A stretch of 64,000 nucleotides of DNA from UBA4416 sp040387555 (GCA_040387555.1 JAZKDO010000006.1:62001-126000); one strand, 5' to 3'; shown: positions 51,746 through 61,674, counted from the first letter of the stretch. Numbers and translations: made by a program. Notes: a model not told the origin generated them from the sequence alone.

Positions 51746-54064
51746 TTAAGATTTCTTTAAATGTTTTTGGGTAGCAATAGCAAATCTGATTTCAGAGAAG
51801 GAATAATCGTCTCCTAAAGCCTGTTTTAAAGGTGTCAACAAATTTTCACCCTCCATAGTTTTAAATTGCTCAATGATGATTTTGTATTTTTCATCAGGCA
51901 CAAATTGAGCTACCGGTATCATTCCAAGACTCACATAATGAGCCAAATGCCCTTCAATGGTTGTTAAGGCAAAGCCTCTTTCCTGGGATATTTCAAAAGC
52001 TGATTTCCCTTGTTTATAAAGCGCGAAACTGGCTTCTTTAGTGTCAGGTTTTTTAATTTTGGCTTCTTTCTTTTCTTTAGGAGCTTTTGCTTCCTTACTT
52101 TTTTTATCGCTTTTTTTCGAAGATTTACGTTCTTCAAAAGCGGCTTTTTCGGCAATGGCAATAGTTTGTCTCACTAATTCCAAACGTTCATGCTGATTGG
52201 CATTTTGTTTTAGCTGATGTTTATTAAATTGTTGATTGTTCAGCACATTATCAATCACCAGCGTCACTTTGTCGAGTTGTTGTAAATGTTTAAACAGCAA
52301 ACTTTCCAGTTCTAACAGCTCCTCCATGAAACCTTTTATCTGCTTTTCATCTTTTAATAATTCAAGGTAAACAAGAATCGATTTTGACAATTCCTTTAGT
52401 ACAGGATAAAAATAATTTTTAGCAGCTGTATGTCTCGCTTGCACAGTTTGCAAATAGTCTGCTGTTGTGCTTTCAAAAATCTGCATCAACTGATTACTGA
52501 ATTTATCTGCATTGACTTTCAATGGCTCGAACTTGATTAACAGTTCTTCAGCCCATGCCTGGTGTTTCTGTTTATTCGATCGGTTTTCATCCCGTGTATA
52601 ACTTGCTACATGATTTTTAAGACTGGTATTAAGCCATACAAAATCATAGGCTTTTAATACATATGCTTTTAAAAAGAAAACGGTTTCCTGATCAATCAGT
52701 TGTTTAACTGCTTCATTCGCCGGTTTGTTTTCCGCATAATCAACAAGAGCTTTATCTTGTGAAATAGCGCTGAACTGAACTGGTGAAGTTAACACTAAAC
52801 CATCCAATGATTTTAATCTTGATAAGGCTACATATACTTGTCCGGGTGCAAAAGCACGGTTAATATCAAGGATCGCTTTTTCAAAAGTTAACCCCTGACT
52901 TTTATGAACAGTGATGGCCCAGGCAAGCTTAATAGGGAATTGGACAAAAGTGCCAATATCTGTCTCATCAATTTCATTAGTAACTGGATTCAATTCGTAT
53001 TTAATATTTCTCCATTGATAGGTTTCCAGCAAAAATGGTTTGGTTCCGTCCCTGAAATCAATTTCTATAGACTTATCCGTCAGGTTCGAAACAACTCCAA
53101 TTTTTCCATTAAAAAACTGTTGGTTACCACTTAGGTCATTTTTAATGAACATGATCTGTGCTCCAATCTTCAACTCCAACGAAGCGTCAACAGGATAAGT
53201 ATATTCATTAAACTCACCTTCAATTATCGCGTGAAAAAAATAAGACTTTCCTTTTAAATCCTGTAAGGCAGTTTTATTAAGAGTATCTGCTTTTTGATTA
53301 TGAGTTGTTAAAGTAATCAAGTTTAAAGCGGATGAACTATCAAAATCGGGTTTATAATACGTATTCAATAAATCAATATCGGCCTTTGAAACTTTGTTGT
53401 GCCTTAAATTATTGAGCAGTTCAATAAAGGTATTATCCGATTGTCGGTAAATTTTATCCAGTTCAATATATACCGGTTTTTCGTTTCTCAAAACCTGGGC
53501 ATCAAAAAAATAAATACTGGTATAATATTTTCTCAAAACCTGCCACTCTTCTTCTTTCACCACTGGTGGAAGCTGCATTAAATCACCAATAAATAAAACC
53601 TGCACTCCGCCAAATGGTTTATGTTGTTGACGGCGAATATTTTTTAAAACAAAATCTATGGTATCTAACAAATCGGCCCTTAACATGCTCACTTCATCAA
53701 TGATTAAAAGTTCGAGCTCCTGAAGTAATTTGCGTTTTTGTTCACGCATATTCAGATGCTTCACCATAGTAAACGGCGTATTTATTTTAACCTGTAGGTT
53801 GTCATGCTTAAAACTGCTGTCGGGAACAAATAAACCAAAAGGAACCCCGAATTGTGAATGAATTGTAACTCCTCCGGCATTAATAGCTGCGATACCTGTG
53901 GGAGCAACAATAATCGCATTTTTATGTGTGTGCTCAATAATATTTCTAAGAAAAGTAGTTTTACCTGTTCCTGCTTTTCCTGTTAAAAAAACAGGTTTAT
54001 TGGTTTGATTGATACATCTCGCGGCAAGCTCTGCAGGACTAAGATTACTAATAGAATTATCCAT
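51746..54064 (-). CDS. Pif1-like DNA helicase with C-terminal helix-turn-helix tail
   Basis: 772 residues. Helicase core 1-440: Walker A FLTGKAGTGKTTFLRN, IVAPTGIAAINAGGVT, Walker B ELLIIDEVSML, GVQVLFIGDLMQLPPV and AWAITVHKSQGLTFEKA, YVALSRLKSLDGLVL. A helical middle part (450-645) is followed by a Lys-rich linker (650-680) and a helix-turn-helix domain of the RecQ C-terminal type (about 685-772, FALYKQGKSAFEISQERG, TTIEGHLAHYV). The core is that of 5'-3' superfamily 1B helicases that remove G-quadruplexes and R-loops. The tail may recognise DNA ends or structures. It is a single gene. Confidence 0.93.
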   Translation of the reverse strand: MDNSISNLSPAELAARCINQTNKPVFLTGKAGTGKTTFLRNIIEHTHKNAIIVAPTGIAAINAGGVTIHSQFGVPFGLFVPDSSFKHDNLQVKINTPFTMVKHLNMREQKRKLLQELELLIIDEVSMLRADLLDTIDFVLKNIRRQQHKPFGGVQVLFIGDLMQLPPVVKEEEWQVLRKYYTSIYFFDAQVLRNEKPVYIELDKIYRQSDNTFIELLNNLRHNKVSKADIDLLNTYYKPDFDSSSALNLITLTTHNQKADTLNKTALQDLKGKSYFFHAIIEGEFNEYTYPVDASLELKIGAQIMFIKNDLSGNQQFFNGKIGVVSNLTDKSIEIDFRDGTKPFLLETYQWRNIKYELNPVTNEIDETDIGTFVQFPIKLAWAITVHKSQGLTFEKAILDINRAFAPGQVYVALSRLKSLDGLVLTSPVQFSAISQDKALVDYAENKPANEAVKQLIDQETVFFLKAYVLKAYDFVWLNTSLKNHVASYTRDENRSNKQKHQAWAEELLIKFEPLKVNADKFSNQLMQIFESTTADYLQTVQARHTAAKNYFYPVLKELSKSILVYLELLKDEKQIKGFMEELLELESLLFKHLQQLDKVTLVIDNVLNNQQFNKHQLKQNANQHERLELVRQTIAIAEKAAFEERKSSKKSDKKSKEAKAPKEKKEAKIKKPDTKEASFALYKQGKSAFEISQERGFALTTIEGHLAHYVSLGMIPVAQFVPDEKYKIIIEQFKTMEGENLLTPLKQALGDDYSFSEIRFAIATQKHLKKS

Positions 54065-54176
54065 GATTTAATGTAAAATTAATCCTTTTGTAAAATATTC
54101 CCGTGATATTTGTTAAATAGTTAATATTTAGTACCTTGCTTTCTTAATGTGTAACAATTACTTTAATTAAAATACT

Positions 54177-57100
54177 ATGAGTGAACGAATACTTAGAGCC
54201 TTAATGCAGATGTTTGCCATCATTGCCAAAGTTGATGGAATTAGCAATACGGGTCGTTCAATTGTTGAGTCTTTCTTAAAACAACAATTAAATAAGGAAC
54301 AGGTTGAAAAATACCTGGTAATATTTGATGAGTTTATTGAAGCACAACAGGCAGGCTCTAAGAAAAAGGATGGTTCAGCAAAACGTACCTCATTAAACTC
54401 GGTTAAAGTATTAAAGATTTGTACCCAGATTAACCAGGAACTAGAACAACCTCAGAAGGTCATTGTATTAATTCGTTTATTAGAGTTCATTTATTCATCT
54501 GATGAAATCTCTGAACAAGAAAATGAATTTGTCGTGACAGTAGCTGACACGTTTAACATTTCTGTTGAGGAGTTTAACCAGTTAAGAGCTTTTGTTGAAG
54601 ATACTGCAGAAAAAATTCCCAATACACCAAATATCCTGGTGATTAACAACAAAGAGAACGGCTATGAAAATTCCTGTAAACATATCTATTGCGACACACT
54701 AACTTCTGATGTTCGTGTTATACAGATTGATAGTGTGGGCATGTATGCTTTGCGTATTTACGGGAACATCGAATTACAATTAAACGGACAAGGAATTTCA
54801 AAAGACCGGATTCATATTTTAACACCAGGTTCTTCTTTAAGAAACTCAAAAGTAAAACCAATTTACTATAGCGACATTATTGGGCGTTTCTTAGCTGATA
54901 GTTCTAAAGCACGTATATCATTTGAAGCAAAAAATATTGAGTATAAATTTAAAGGTGGAAAATTAGGCCTTCGCAATATCAATATTCGTGAAGAAAGTGG
55001 AAAGCTCATAGGAATCATGGGTGGTTCGGGAGCTGGTAAATCTACTTTACTGAATGTATTAAACGGTGTTGAAATACCTAGCGGTGGACAGGTTTTAATT
55101 AACGGAAAGAATATTCATGTTGACAAAAAATTTGTGGAAGGCGTTATTGGGCACGTAACACAAGACGATCTATTAATTGAAGAATTAACAGTTTATCAAA
55201 ACTTGTTTTACAATGCCAAATTATGTTTTGGAAATTTAACTGATGAAGAAATCGCTAAAAAATGCCACTCTTTACTGGCTGATTTAGGTTTATCCGAAAC
55301 TAAAGAATTAAAAGTAGGATCACCTTTAGAAAAAACTATTTCTGGCGGACAACGTAAGCGTTTAAATATTGGATTAGAATTAATTCGTGAACCATCTGTT
55401 TTATATGTTGATGAACCAACATCAGGTTTATCTTCCCGTGACTCAGAAAACATTATGGATCTTTTAAAGGAATTATCTTTAAAAGGAAAACTAATTTTTG
55501 TGGTAATTCATCAACCATCATCTGACATCTTTAAAATGTTCGATAAGTTGAAAATTTTGGATGTTGGTGGATACCCGATCTATTACGGAAATCCCGTTGA
55601 CGCTGTGTCGTACTTTAAAACACTGGTTCAACACGTAAATGCCGAAGAAAGTGAATGTTGGAACTGTGGTAATGTCAATCCTGAACTGATTTTTAATATT
55701 ATTGAAAGCAAAGTATTGGATGAATACGGAAACTTAACTCATAACCGTAAAACAAGTCCAGGTGAATGGAATAAAAATTATGTTGAAAAAATTGAGTCCT
55801 CAATTGGTGATATCAAGCACCAAGATGAAATCCCTGAAGCAATCTTCAAAATCCCAAATGCATTCAAACAATTTAAAGTATTTATTACAAGGGATGTAAA
55901 AAGTAAATTAACAAATACTCAATATTTGTTGATTAATTTTATTGAAGCTCCCCTACTCGCTTTTATATTAGCTTATCTTATTCGTTTCTTCAATGCGGAT
56001 GCTGATAACACCAAAGGATACATTTATCGTGAGAATGAAAACATGCCTGCGTATATGTTCATGTCGGTAGTTGTAGCATTGTTTATTGGTTTAACAGTGT
56101 CAGCAGAAGAGATCATCCGCGATCGTAAAATCCGTAAGCGTGAATCATTTTTAAATCTGAGCAAAGGAAGTTACCTCTGGAGTAAAATCATTATTATGTT
56201 TGTTTTATCTGCAATACAGACCTTAACTTTTGTAATTGTTGGAAATTCGATACTTGATGTAAATGGAATGTTAGCTGATTACTGGATGGTTTTATTCACC
56301 GCTTCCTGCTTTGCAAACATGCTGGGATTAAATATTTCGAGCGCGTTTAATAGTGCTGTTACCATTTATATTTTAATTCCATTTTTAATTATCCCTCAAT
56401 TATTATTGGCTGGTGTTGTAGTAAAGTTTGATAAATTAAATCCAACTTTAGCTAAACAAGGAGGAGTGCCTTTAGCAGGTGAAATTATGGCCAGTAGATG
56501 GGCGTTTGAAGCATTGGCTGTTAACCAGTTTAAGGCTAATAAATATCACAGAAATTATTATAAGTTCGATAAGGCAATTAGTACGTCAAATTATAAAAAA
56601 GTATACTGGATCCCAAAACTTCAAAATAAGATGACGAAGATCGAGGGTTCTTTGTTAAAATCAACTATTGATAATAAAGAACTTGAAAAAGACCTTTCAT
56701 TATTGAGAAATGAAATACTGAAAGAACAAGCATTCCTTAAAAATAAATACAAATTTGAAGGAATCGATCAATTAAATCCTAAAGAATATACACCTGCAAT
56801 TGCTTCATCCTTAAAACAATTCCTGGCAAAAATTAATGAGCATTATATTAATTTTGAAAATAAAGCCAGAAAACAGGAGGATGAAGTAACTCAAAAGTTG
56901 ATCAAACAATTAGGAAATGAAAAATTCATTGAATTAAAAGATGATTATACGAATGAAGCGCTAGATCAGTTTATGCTTAATAGTAACGATCTTGGCGATA
57001 GATGCTTGGAACATGATGGGAAATTGATACAGCGTACTGAACCTATTTATTTAGATCCTATTGACTCTAATTTAGGAGCTGCACACTTTTATGCGCCAAA

Positions 57101-57254
57101 TAAACGATTCATGGGTAAATTATTCCCAACCTATTGGTTTAATATATGTGTGATTTGGTTAATGAGTATTTCATTAATGGTAATGCTCTACTTTGATGTA
57201 TTTAAAAAAGTGCTGGACTTTTTAGGAAACATCAATTTTAAGAGAAGTACATAA
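54177..57254 (+). CDS. TerB-like domain fused to an ABCG-type ABC transporter
   Basis: 1025 residues. The N-terminus (1-140) looks like a TerB-type helical domain (MQMFAIIAKVDGISNTGR, LEFIYSSDEISEQENEFV). A beta-rich, FHA-like part (about 155-255) follows, then an ATP-binding domain (260-480) with Walker A GIMGGSGAGKSTLLN, signature TISGGQRKRLN and Walker B VLYVDEPTSGLSS. The ABC-2 membrane part has helices at about 590-760 and a last one near 995-1015, split by a soluble, partly coiled-coil insert (800-960). The layout is half-size ABCG with extra domains. The substrate is unknown. Possible promoter TTTG-N19-TACCTTG at 54109-54138. Confidence 0.88.
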   Translation: MSERILRALMQMFAIIAKVDGISNTGRSIVESFLKQQLNKEQVEKYLVIFDEFIEAQQAGSKKKDGSAKRTSLNSVKVLKICTQINQELEQPQKVIVLIRLLEFIYSSDEISEQENEFVVTVADTFNISVEEFNQLRAFVEDTAEKIPNTPNILVINNKENGYENSCKHIYCDTLTSDVRVIQIDSVGMYALRIYGNIELQLNGQGISKDRIHILTPGSSLRNSKVKPIYYSDIIGRFLADSSKARISFEAKNIEYKFKGGKLGLRNINIREESGKLIGIMGGSGAGKSTLLNVLNGVEIPSGGQVLINGKNIHVDKKFVEGVIGHVTQDDLLIEELTVYQNLFYNAKLCFGNLTDEEIAKKCHSLLADLGLSETKELKVGSPLEKTISGGQRKRLNIGLELIREPSVLYVDEPTSGLSSRDSENIMDLLKELSLKGKLIFVVIHQPSSDIFKMFDKLKILDVGGYPIYYGNPVDAVSYFKTLVQHVNAEESECWNCGNVNPELIFNIIESKVLDEYGNLTHNRKTSPGEWNKNYVEKIESSIGDIKHQDEIPEAIFKIPNAFKQFKVFITRDVKSKLTNTQYLLINFIEAPLLAFILAYLIRFFNADADNTKGYIYRENENMPAYMFMSVVVALFIGLTVSAEEIIRDRKIRKRESFLNLSKGSYLWSKIIIMFVLSAIQTLTFVIVGNSILDVNGMLADYWMVLFTASCFANMLGLNISSAFNSAVTIYILIPFLIIPQLLLAGVVVKFDKLNPTLAKQGGVPLAGEIMASRWAFEALAVNQFKANKYHRNYYKFDKAISTSNYKKVYWIPKLQNKMTKIEGSLLKSTIDNKELEKDLSLLRNEILKEQAFLKNKYKFEGIDQLNPKEYTPAIASSLKQFLAKINEHYINFENKARKQEDEVTQKLIKQLGNEKFIELKDDYTNEALDQFMLNSNDLGDRCLEHDGKLIQRTEPIYLDPIDSNLGAAHFYAPNKRFMGKLFPTYWFNICVIWLMSISLMVMLYFDVFKKVLDFLGNINFKRST

Positions 57255-57320
57255 CAATGAATTGATCTTATCAACTAACTTTCTTTAACAAATAAACATT
57301 AACCTTTTCGTTAAATTAGC

Positions 57321-57328
57321 TAACTTTG
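57321..57328 (+). promoter_or_regulatory. bamD -7 promoter box (TAACTTTG)
   Basis: Perfect TAnnTTTG ending seven bases before the TTG start codon; predicts a leader of about four bases. Confidence 0.5.
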
Positions 57329-57335
57329 CCCCAAC

Positions 57336-58133
57336 TTGAAAAAATTTACTCTATACATAGTTCTGTTAATCACTGTTTTTAGTGTTGGTTGCGATGGGTA
57401 TAATCGTTTATTAAAAAGTTCCAATTATGAATTGAAACTTGAAAGAGCCCAACAATATTATGCAAAAGGAAATTATGTAAAAGCTACTGCTTTATTTGAA
57501 GAATTAATCCCAGTTTATAAAGGAACTGATAAGGCAGAAGAGATTTATTTCTACTTTTCTTATTGTAATTATTACCAGGGAGATTACGCACTATCTCAAT
57601 ACCATTTTAAAAATTATTTCCGAAGTTTTCCAATGGGAAAACACGCAGAGGAATGCTTATTTATGAACGCATATTGCTATTATTTAAATTCTCCCATTTA
57701 TAAATTGGATCAAACTGATACTAAAAATGCCATGGCTGAATTACAAAATTTTATTGATCTTTATCCTGAAAGTTCGAGAATTGATTCCTGCAATAAAATC
57801 AATGATATTTTAAGGGGTAAATTGGAACAAAAAGAACGGGATATTACTAATCAATATTTTAATATTGGCGATTACAAAGCTGCAATTGCATCAAGTCGAA
57901 ATTTTATTAAAGATTTTCCTGAATCCAATTATATAGATGAAATTATGTTTACCATGATTGATTCATATTATCTATTAGCAATTAATAGCCTGGAAACCAA
58001 AAAGATAGAAAGATTAAATTTAGCTATGGAAAGTTATTTAAAATTAGTAGATTTGTACCCTAAAAGCAGTTATTTGCAGAAGGCAGAATCTGTTTATGAG
58101 AGTTGTGTGAAAATAAAAAGTAATCTTAATTAA
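57336..58133 (+). CDS. bamD: Outer-membrane assembly lipoprotein BamD
   Basis: 265 residues with a lipoprotein signal (VFSVGC, Cys19) and five TPR-like repeats (QQYYAKGNYVKATALFEEL, YYQGDYALSQYHFKNYFRSFP, QNFIDLYPESSRID). BamD works with BamA to insert beta-barrel proteins into the outer membrane. The start codon is TTG; no in-frame ATG is available. It opens the bamD-rpoZ-coaBC-DUF4835 run, a common order in Bacteroidota. Confidence 0.95.
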   Translation: MKKFTLYIVLLITVFSVGCDGYNRLLKSSNYELKLERAQQYYAKGNYVKATALFEELIPVYKGTDKAEEIYFYFSYCNYYQGDYALSQYHFKNYFRSFPMGKHAEECLFMNAYCYYLNSPIYKLDQTDTKNAMAELQNFIDLYPESSRIDSCNKINDILRGKLEQKERDITNQYFNIGDYKAAIASSRNFIKDFPESNYIDEIMFTMIDSYYLLAINSLETKKIERLNLAMESYLKLVDLYPKSSYLQKAESVYESCVKIKSNLN

Positions 58134-58142
58134 TAGTCAAAA

Positions 58143-58472
58143 ATGGATTTTAAAAAAACAAACGCAGAGCCTACTACTGTAACACGTGATATCAGAAGAT
58201 TTGATGGTCCTACAGGAAACATTTATGAATCAATTTCTATTATCTCTAAACGTGCTAACCAGATCAGTTCTGAAATGAAAGAAGAGTTATCAGCAAAACT
58301 AGCTGAATTTGCTAGTCATTCTGACAACCTTGAAGAGATTTTTGAAAACAGGGAACAAATTGAAATTTCTAAATTTTACGAAAAATTACCTAAACCGTCT
58401 TTGATTTCTATCAACGAGTTTTTAGAAGATAAAACATATTACAGAAATCCTTCTAAAGAACAAGAAAAATAA
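58143..58472 (+). CDS. rpoZ: RNA polymerase omega subunit, Bacteroidota type
   Basis: 109 residues. The core TGNIYESISIISKRANQIS matches the omega MraxR-like helix region, and SHSDNLEEIFENREQIEISK is specific to the Bacteroidota form. Omega helps assemble RNA polymerase and can bind ppGpp in other bacteria. Located ten bases after bamD, in the same message; a terminator follows. Confidence 0.9.
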   Translation: MDFKKTNAEPTTVTRDIRRFDGPTGNIYESISIISKRANQISSEMKEELSAKLAEFASHSDNLEEIFENREQIEISKFYEKLPKPSLISINEFLEDKTYYRNPSKEQEK

Positions 58473-58490
58473 ATTTTAGTTTATTGAATT

Positions 58491-58527
58491 TAAAAAACCC
58501 ATCCACCTTTTGGCAGATGGGTTTTTA
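58491..58527 (+). terminator. Intrinsic terminator between rpoZ and coaBC
   Basis: AAAAACCCATC / GATGGGTTTTT stem with a 12-base loop and flanking A and T runs. It ends six bases before the coaBC ATG, so coaBC is read either by readthrough or from its own promoter. Confidence 0.88.
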
Positions 58528-58533
58528 ATTTAT

Positions 58534-59739
58534 ATGGCATTAAAAAATAAACATATTCTTTTAGGTATTACTGGTGGTATTGCAGCTTATAAATGTGCTC
58601 ACTTAGTGCGTTTACTAATAAAAGAAGGTGCAACCGTAAAAGTGATCATGACAAAAGCTGCCGAAGAATTTGTAACAGCGAAAACATTGTCAGTTTTAAG
58701 CAAGAATGAAGTTATTGTCGATTTTTTTGATTCTGATAATAAATGGAATAATCATGTAGCATTAGCAGAATGGGCTGACGCTATTATTATTGCTCCTTTA
58801 ACAGCTAATACATTAACAAAATTTGCGACGGGTATCTGTGATAATATTGTTACTGCATGTTACCTGTCTGCCCGAAGTAATGTGTTTGTTGCACCGGCCA
58901 TGGATCTTGATATGTATCAACATCCTACTACAAAGAAAAACCTTGAGGTTCTTAGTAAACATAAAAACCTAATCATCCCTGCTGAAAGCGGGGAGCTTGC
59001 TAGTGGCTTATCAGGAGAGGGCCGCATGGCCGAACCTGAACATATTATTGAATTTGTAAATCATTATTTTGAGAACAGCTTGCCATTAAGCGGTAAGAAT
59101 GTCTTAGTCAACGCTGGCCCTACTTATGAGGCAATTGACCCTGTAAGGTTTATTGGAAACCGATCTTCTGGAAAAATGGGCGTTGCCCTGGCTGATGAAT
59201 TTGCTAAAGCAGGTGCAGATGTTACGCTTGTATTAGGACCATCTCATCAAAAACCACTAGAACGATCAATAAGCATCATAGCCATTGAAAGTGCCGAGGA
59301 AATGTTTAATGCTTGTGATAAGCTATTTCGAACTTGTGATATCGCTGTACTTTCTGCTGCGGTTGCAGATTTTAAACCTAAATCAGTGGCCAATTCTAAA
59401 ATCAAAAAGAAAGATGAGGAGTTTTCGATTGAGCTGGTAAAAACAATCGACGTGCTTGAAACCTTAGGAAAACAAAAGACGAAACAATTGCTCGTTGGCT
59501 TTGCACTAGAAACAGATAACGTCATTGAATACGCAAAAGCTAAAATAGTGAAAAAGAATCTGGATTTCATTGTCGCTAATTCTGCAACTGAACCTGGAAG
59601 CGGTTTTGGTGTTGACACTAACAAAATAACTATTATTGATAAACACAATAAATTGTATAATTTTGAGTTAAAAAACAAGCAGGAAGTCGCTAAAGATATT
59701 GTACATTTTACAATTAATTATTTAAAAACGAATGAGTAA
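58534..59739 (+). CDS. coaBC: Bifunctional phosphopantothenoylcysteine decarboxylase/synthetase
   Basis: 401 residues. CoaC part (1-185): LGITGGIAAYKCAHL, NHVALAEWADAIIIAPLTANT, PAMDLDMYQHP. CoaB part (190-401): VNAGPTYEAIDPVRFIGNRS, AAVADFKP, KKKDE. Together these make 4'-phosphopantetheine for coenzyme A. The frame extends to 58510 through a TTG, but that codon lies inside the terminator; the ATG at 58534 is the start. The end overlaps the next gene by eight bases. Confidence 0.97.
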   Translation: MALKNKHILLGITGGIAAYKCAHLVRLLIKEGATVKVIMTKAAEEFVTAKTLSVLSKNEVIVDFFDSDNKWNNHVALAEWADAIIIAPLTANTLTKFATGICDNIVTACYLSARSNVFVAPAMDLDMYQHPTTKKNLEVLSKHKNLIIPAESGELASGLSGEGRMAEPEHIIEFVNHYFENSLPLSGKNVLVNAGPTYEAIDPVRFIGNRSSGKMGVALADEFAKAGADVTLVLGPSHQKPLERSISIIAIESAEEMFNACDKLFRTCDIAVLSAAVADFKPKSVANSKIKKKDEEFSIELVKTIDVLETLGKQKTKQLLVGFALETDNVIEYAKAKIVKKNLDFIVANSATEPGSGFGVDTNKITIIDKHNKLYNFELKNKQEVAKDIVHFTINYLKTNE

Positions 59740-60631
59740 ATACATATATTTTTTTCTTTTTTTACTTACCGGACAGGTTCTTTTTTCTCAGGAACTAAAC
59801 TGTCAGGTAAGTGTGGTTTCTCCACAAATTCAGGGAACTACTGAAAAACAGATTTTTGAACAGTTGCAAAAGTCTATTTTTGAATTCATGAATAACACTA
59901 AATGGACCAAAGATAATTTTACAACGTCGGAACGTATTGATTGCTCTATTTTAATTAATGTTACTGCAAAAGCAGGTACTGATGATTATAGAGCAACTAT
60001 TCAAATTCAAAGTAGACGACCGGTATTCAAAAGTTCTTATTTTTCTCCCGCATTCAATTACATAGACGAAAATTTTGCTTTCCGCTACCAGCAGTTTCAA
60101 CAACTGGAATTTAATCTAAATACATTTTCCAATAATATTACATCTGTTCTAGCCTATTATGCATATATTATTATTGCTAATGATTATGACACCTATTCAA
60201 ATCTTGGTGGAACAGAATATTTTCAAAAAGCTCAAGTCGTGGTCTCTAACGCTCAAGGTGCTGCTGAAACAGGATGGAAATCTTTTGAAAGTAATAAAAA
60301 CCGCTACTGGATTGTGGAAAATGCCTTACAACCGGTTTTTCAACCAATACGGGAATGCATGTATAAATACCACAGATTAGGTTTGGATATTATGAATGAA
60401 AAAGCTGATGAGGGGAGAAAAGAAATATTAAAATCCACAGAATTATTATTAGGTGTTTATAAAAACCGACCGGCTTCCTTTATCATGGAATTGTTTTTCG
60501 ATGCTAAGGCTGATGAAATGGTGAATATATTTTCAAAGGGGTTTCCTGATGAGAAAGCAAAAATTGTAGAAACACTTACAACAGTAGATCCTGCAAATTC
60601 TACTAAATATTTTAAAATCCAGGGCAATTAA
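59732..60631 (+). CDS. DUF4835 family exported protein, possibly T9SS protein PorD
   Basis: 299 residues with a signal peptide (1-20, ends LFSQ). Family features: ELNCQVSVVSPQIQGTTEK, IFEQLQKSIFEFMNNTKWT and ISSRRPVFKSSYFSPAFNYID-like stretch, with a helical C-terminal half. The family is widespread in Bacteroidota, and some members are labelled PorD, a T9SS protein. I use that name only as a possibility. It overlaps coaBC by eight bases, so they are translated together. Confidence 0.88.
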   Translation: MSKYIYFFLFLLTGQVLFSQELNCQVSVVSPQIQGTTEKQIFEQLQKSIFEFMNNTKWTKDNFTTSERIDCSILINVTAKAGTDDYRATIQIQSRRPVFKSSYFSPAFNYIDENFAFRYQQFQQLEFNLNTFSNNITSVLAYYAYIIIANDYDTYSNLGGTEYFQKAQVVVSNAQGAAETGWKSFESNKNRYWIVENALQPVFQPIRECMYKYHRLGLDIMNEKADEGRKEILKSTELLLGVYKNRPASFIMELFFDAKADEMVNIFSKGFPDEKAKIVETLTTVDPANSTKYFKIQGN

Positions 60632-60677
60632 ATTAATCAAACGTAAATATAAATTTACAACTCAATTTAAAATCAGC

Positions 60678-61655
60678 ATGAAATCAATTATACTTACTCT
60701 TTCCTTATTTACTTTCAGCCTCATATCTCTCGCTCAGGAAAAATCAGAAGCGGTGAAGCTTGTCGAAAGTTCTCTCAGCATTAAAGACATTACGGTTGAT
60801 TCAGCAAAATTCTGGAAAGTTGGAGGATTAATATCTTTGAATGGGCAACAAGTATCGCTTACAAACTGGTCTGCAGGCGGTAATAATTCTATCTCATTAG
60901 CAGCTTTAGTAAATGTATTTGCTAAATACAAAAAAGGGAAAATCAATTGGGAAACCAATCTGGATTTAGGTTACGGTGTAATTAACCAGGGAAATGCAAA
61001 AAAATGGTGGAAGAACGATGATAAAATTCAGTTCTCTACAAAATTTGGGAGAGAATTAAAAAAACACTGGTACCTTACTATGCTGGCTGATTTTAGAACC
61101 CAGTTTACGAATGGTTATAATTACCCGAACGACTCTGTTTATATTTCAAAGTTTATGGCTCCGGCGTATGGTCTAGCAGCTATTGGTTTTGATTACAAGC
61201 CCAATGATAATTTTTCATTATTAATTGCTCCGGCCACTGGGAAATTCACTTATGTGATAGACGATACCTTAGCGAAATATGGAGCATTTGGTGTGCAAAA
61301 AGAAATAAGAGATTCTTATGATGGCCATATTATTCAACCATACAAAACTCACCGTGAAGAGTTTGGTGCTTATTTAAAAATGCAATACCAGACAAAAGTA
61401 ATGGAGAATGTTACCTTCCAAACGGTTCTTGAATTATTTTCTAATTATTTTAATAACCCGGAAAATATTGACGTGAACTGGTCAACACTCACTACCCTGA
61501 AAGTTAATAAATTTATTTCAGCAACCTTAACAACGCAGTTGATCTATGACGATGATATTAAGGTATTAAGAACAAGCGGTGATCAAAAAGGTACAGTTGG
61601 CCCTGATGTACAATTCAAACAAGTGCTTGGAGTAGGATTCAACTATAAATTCTAA
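60678..61655 (+). CDS. DUF3078 family outer-membrane barrel-like protein
   Basis: 325 residues: signal peptide (1-20, ends SLAQ), then WKVGGLISLNGQQVSLTNWS, GGNNSISLAALVNVFAKYK and a series of aromatic beta strands ending LGVGFNYKF, consistent with an outer-membrane barrel of the DUF3078 family. Function unknown. It is the last gene of the bamD run and ends at a strong terminator. Confidence 0.88.
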   Translation: MKSIILTLSLFTFSLISLAQEKSEAVKLVESSLSIKDITVDSAKFWKVGGLISLNGQQVSLTNWSAGGNNSISLAALVNVFAKYKKGKINWETNLDLGYGVINQGNAKKWWKNDDKIQFSTKFGRELKKHWYLTMLADFRTQFTNGYNYPNDSVYISKFMAPAYGLAAIGFDYKPNDNFSLLIAPATGKFTYVIDDTLAKYGAFGVQKEIRDSYDGHIIQPYKTHREEFGAYLKMQYQTKVMENVTFQTVLELFSNYFNNPENIDVNWSTLTTLKVNKFISATLTTQLIYDDDIKVLRTSGDQKGTVGPDVQFKQVLGVGFNYKF

Positions 61656-61674
61656 GAGAAACAAAATATGCTAT

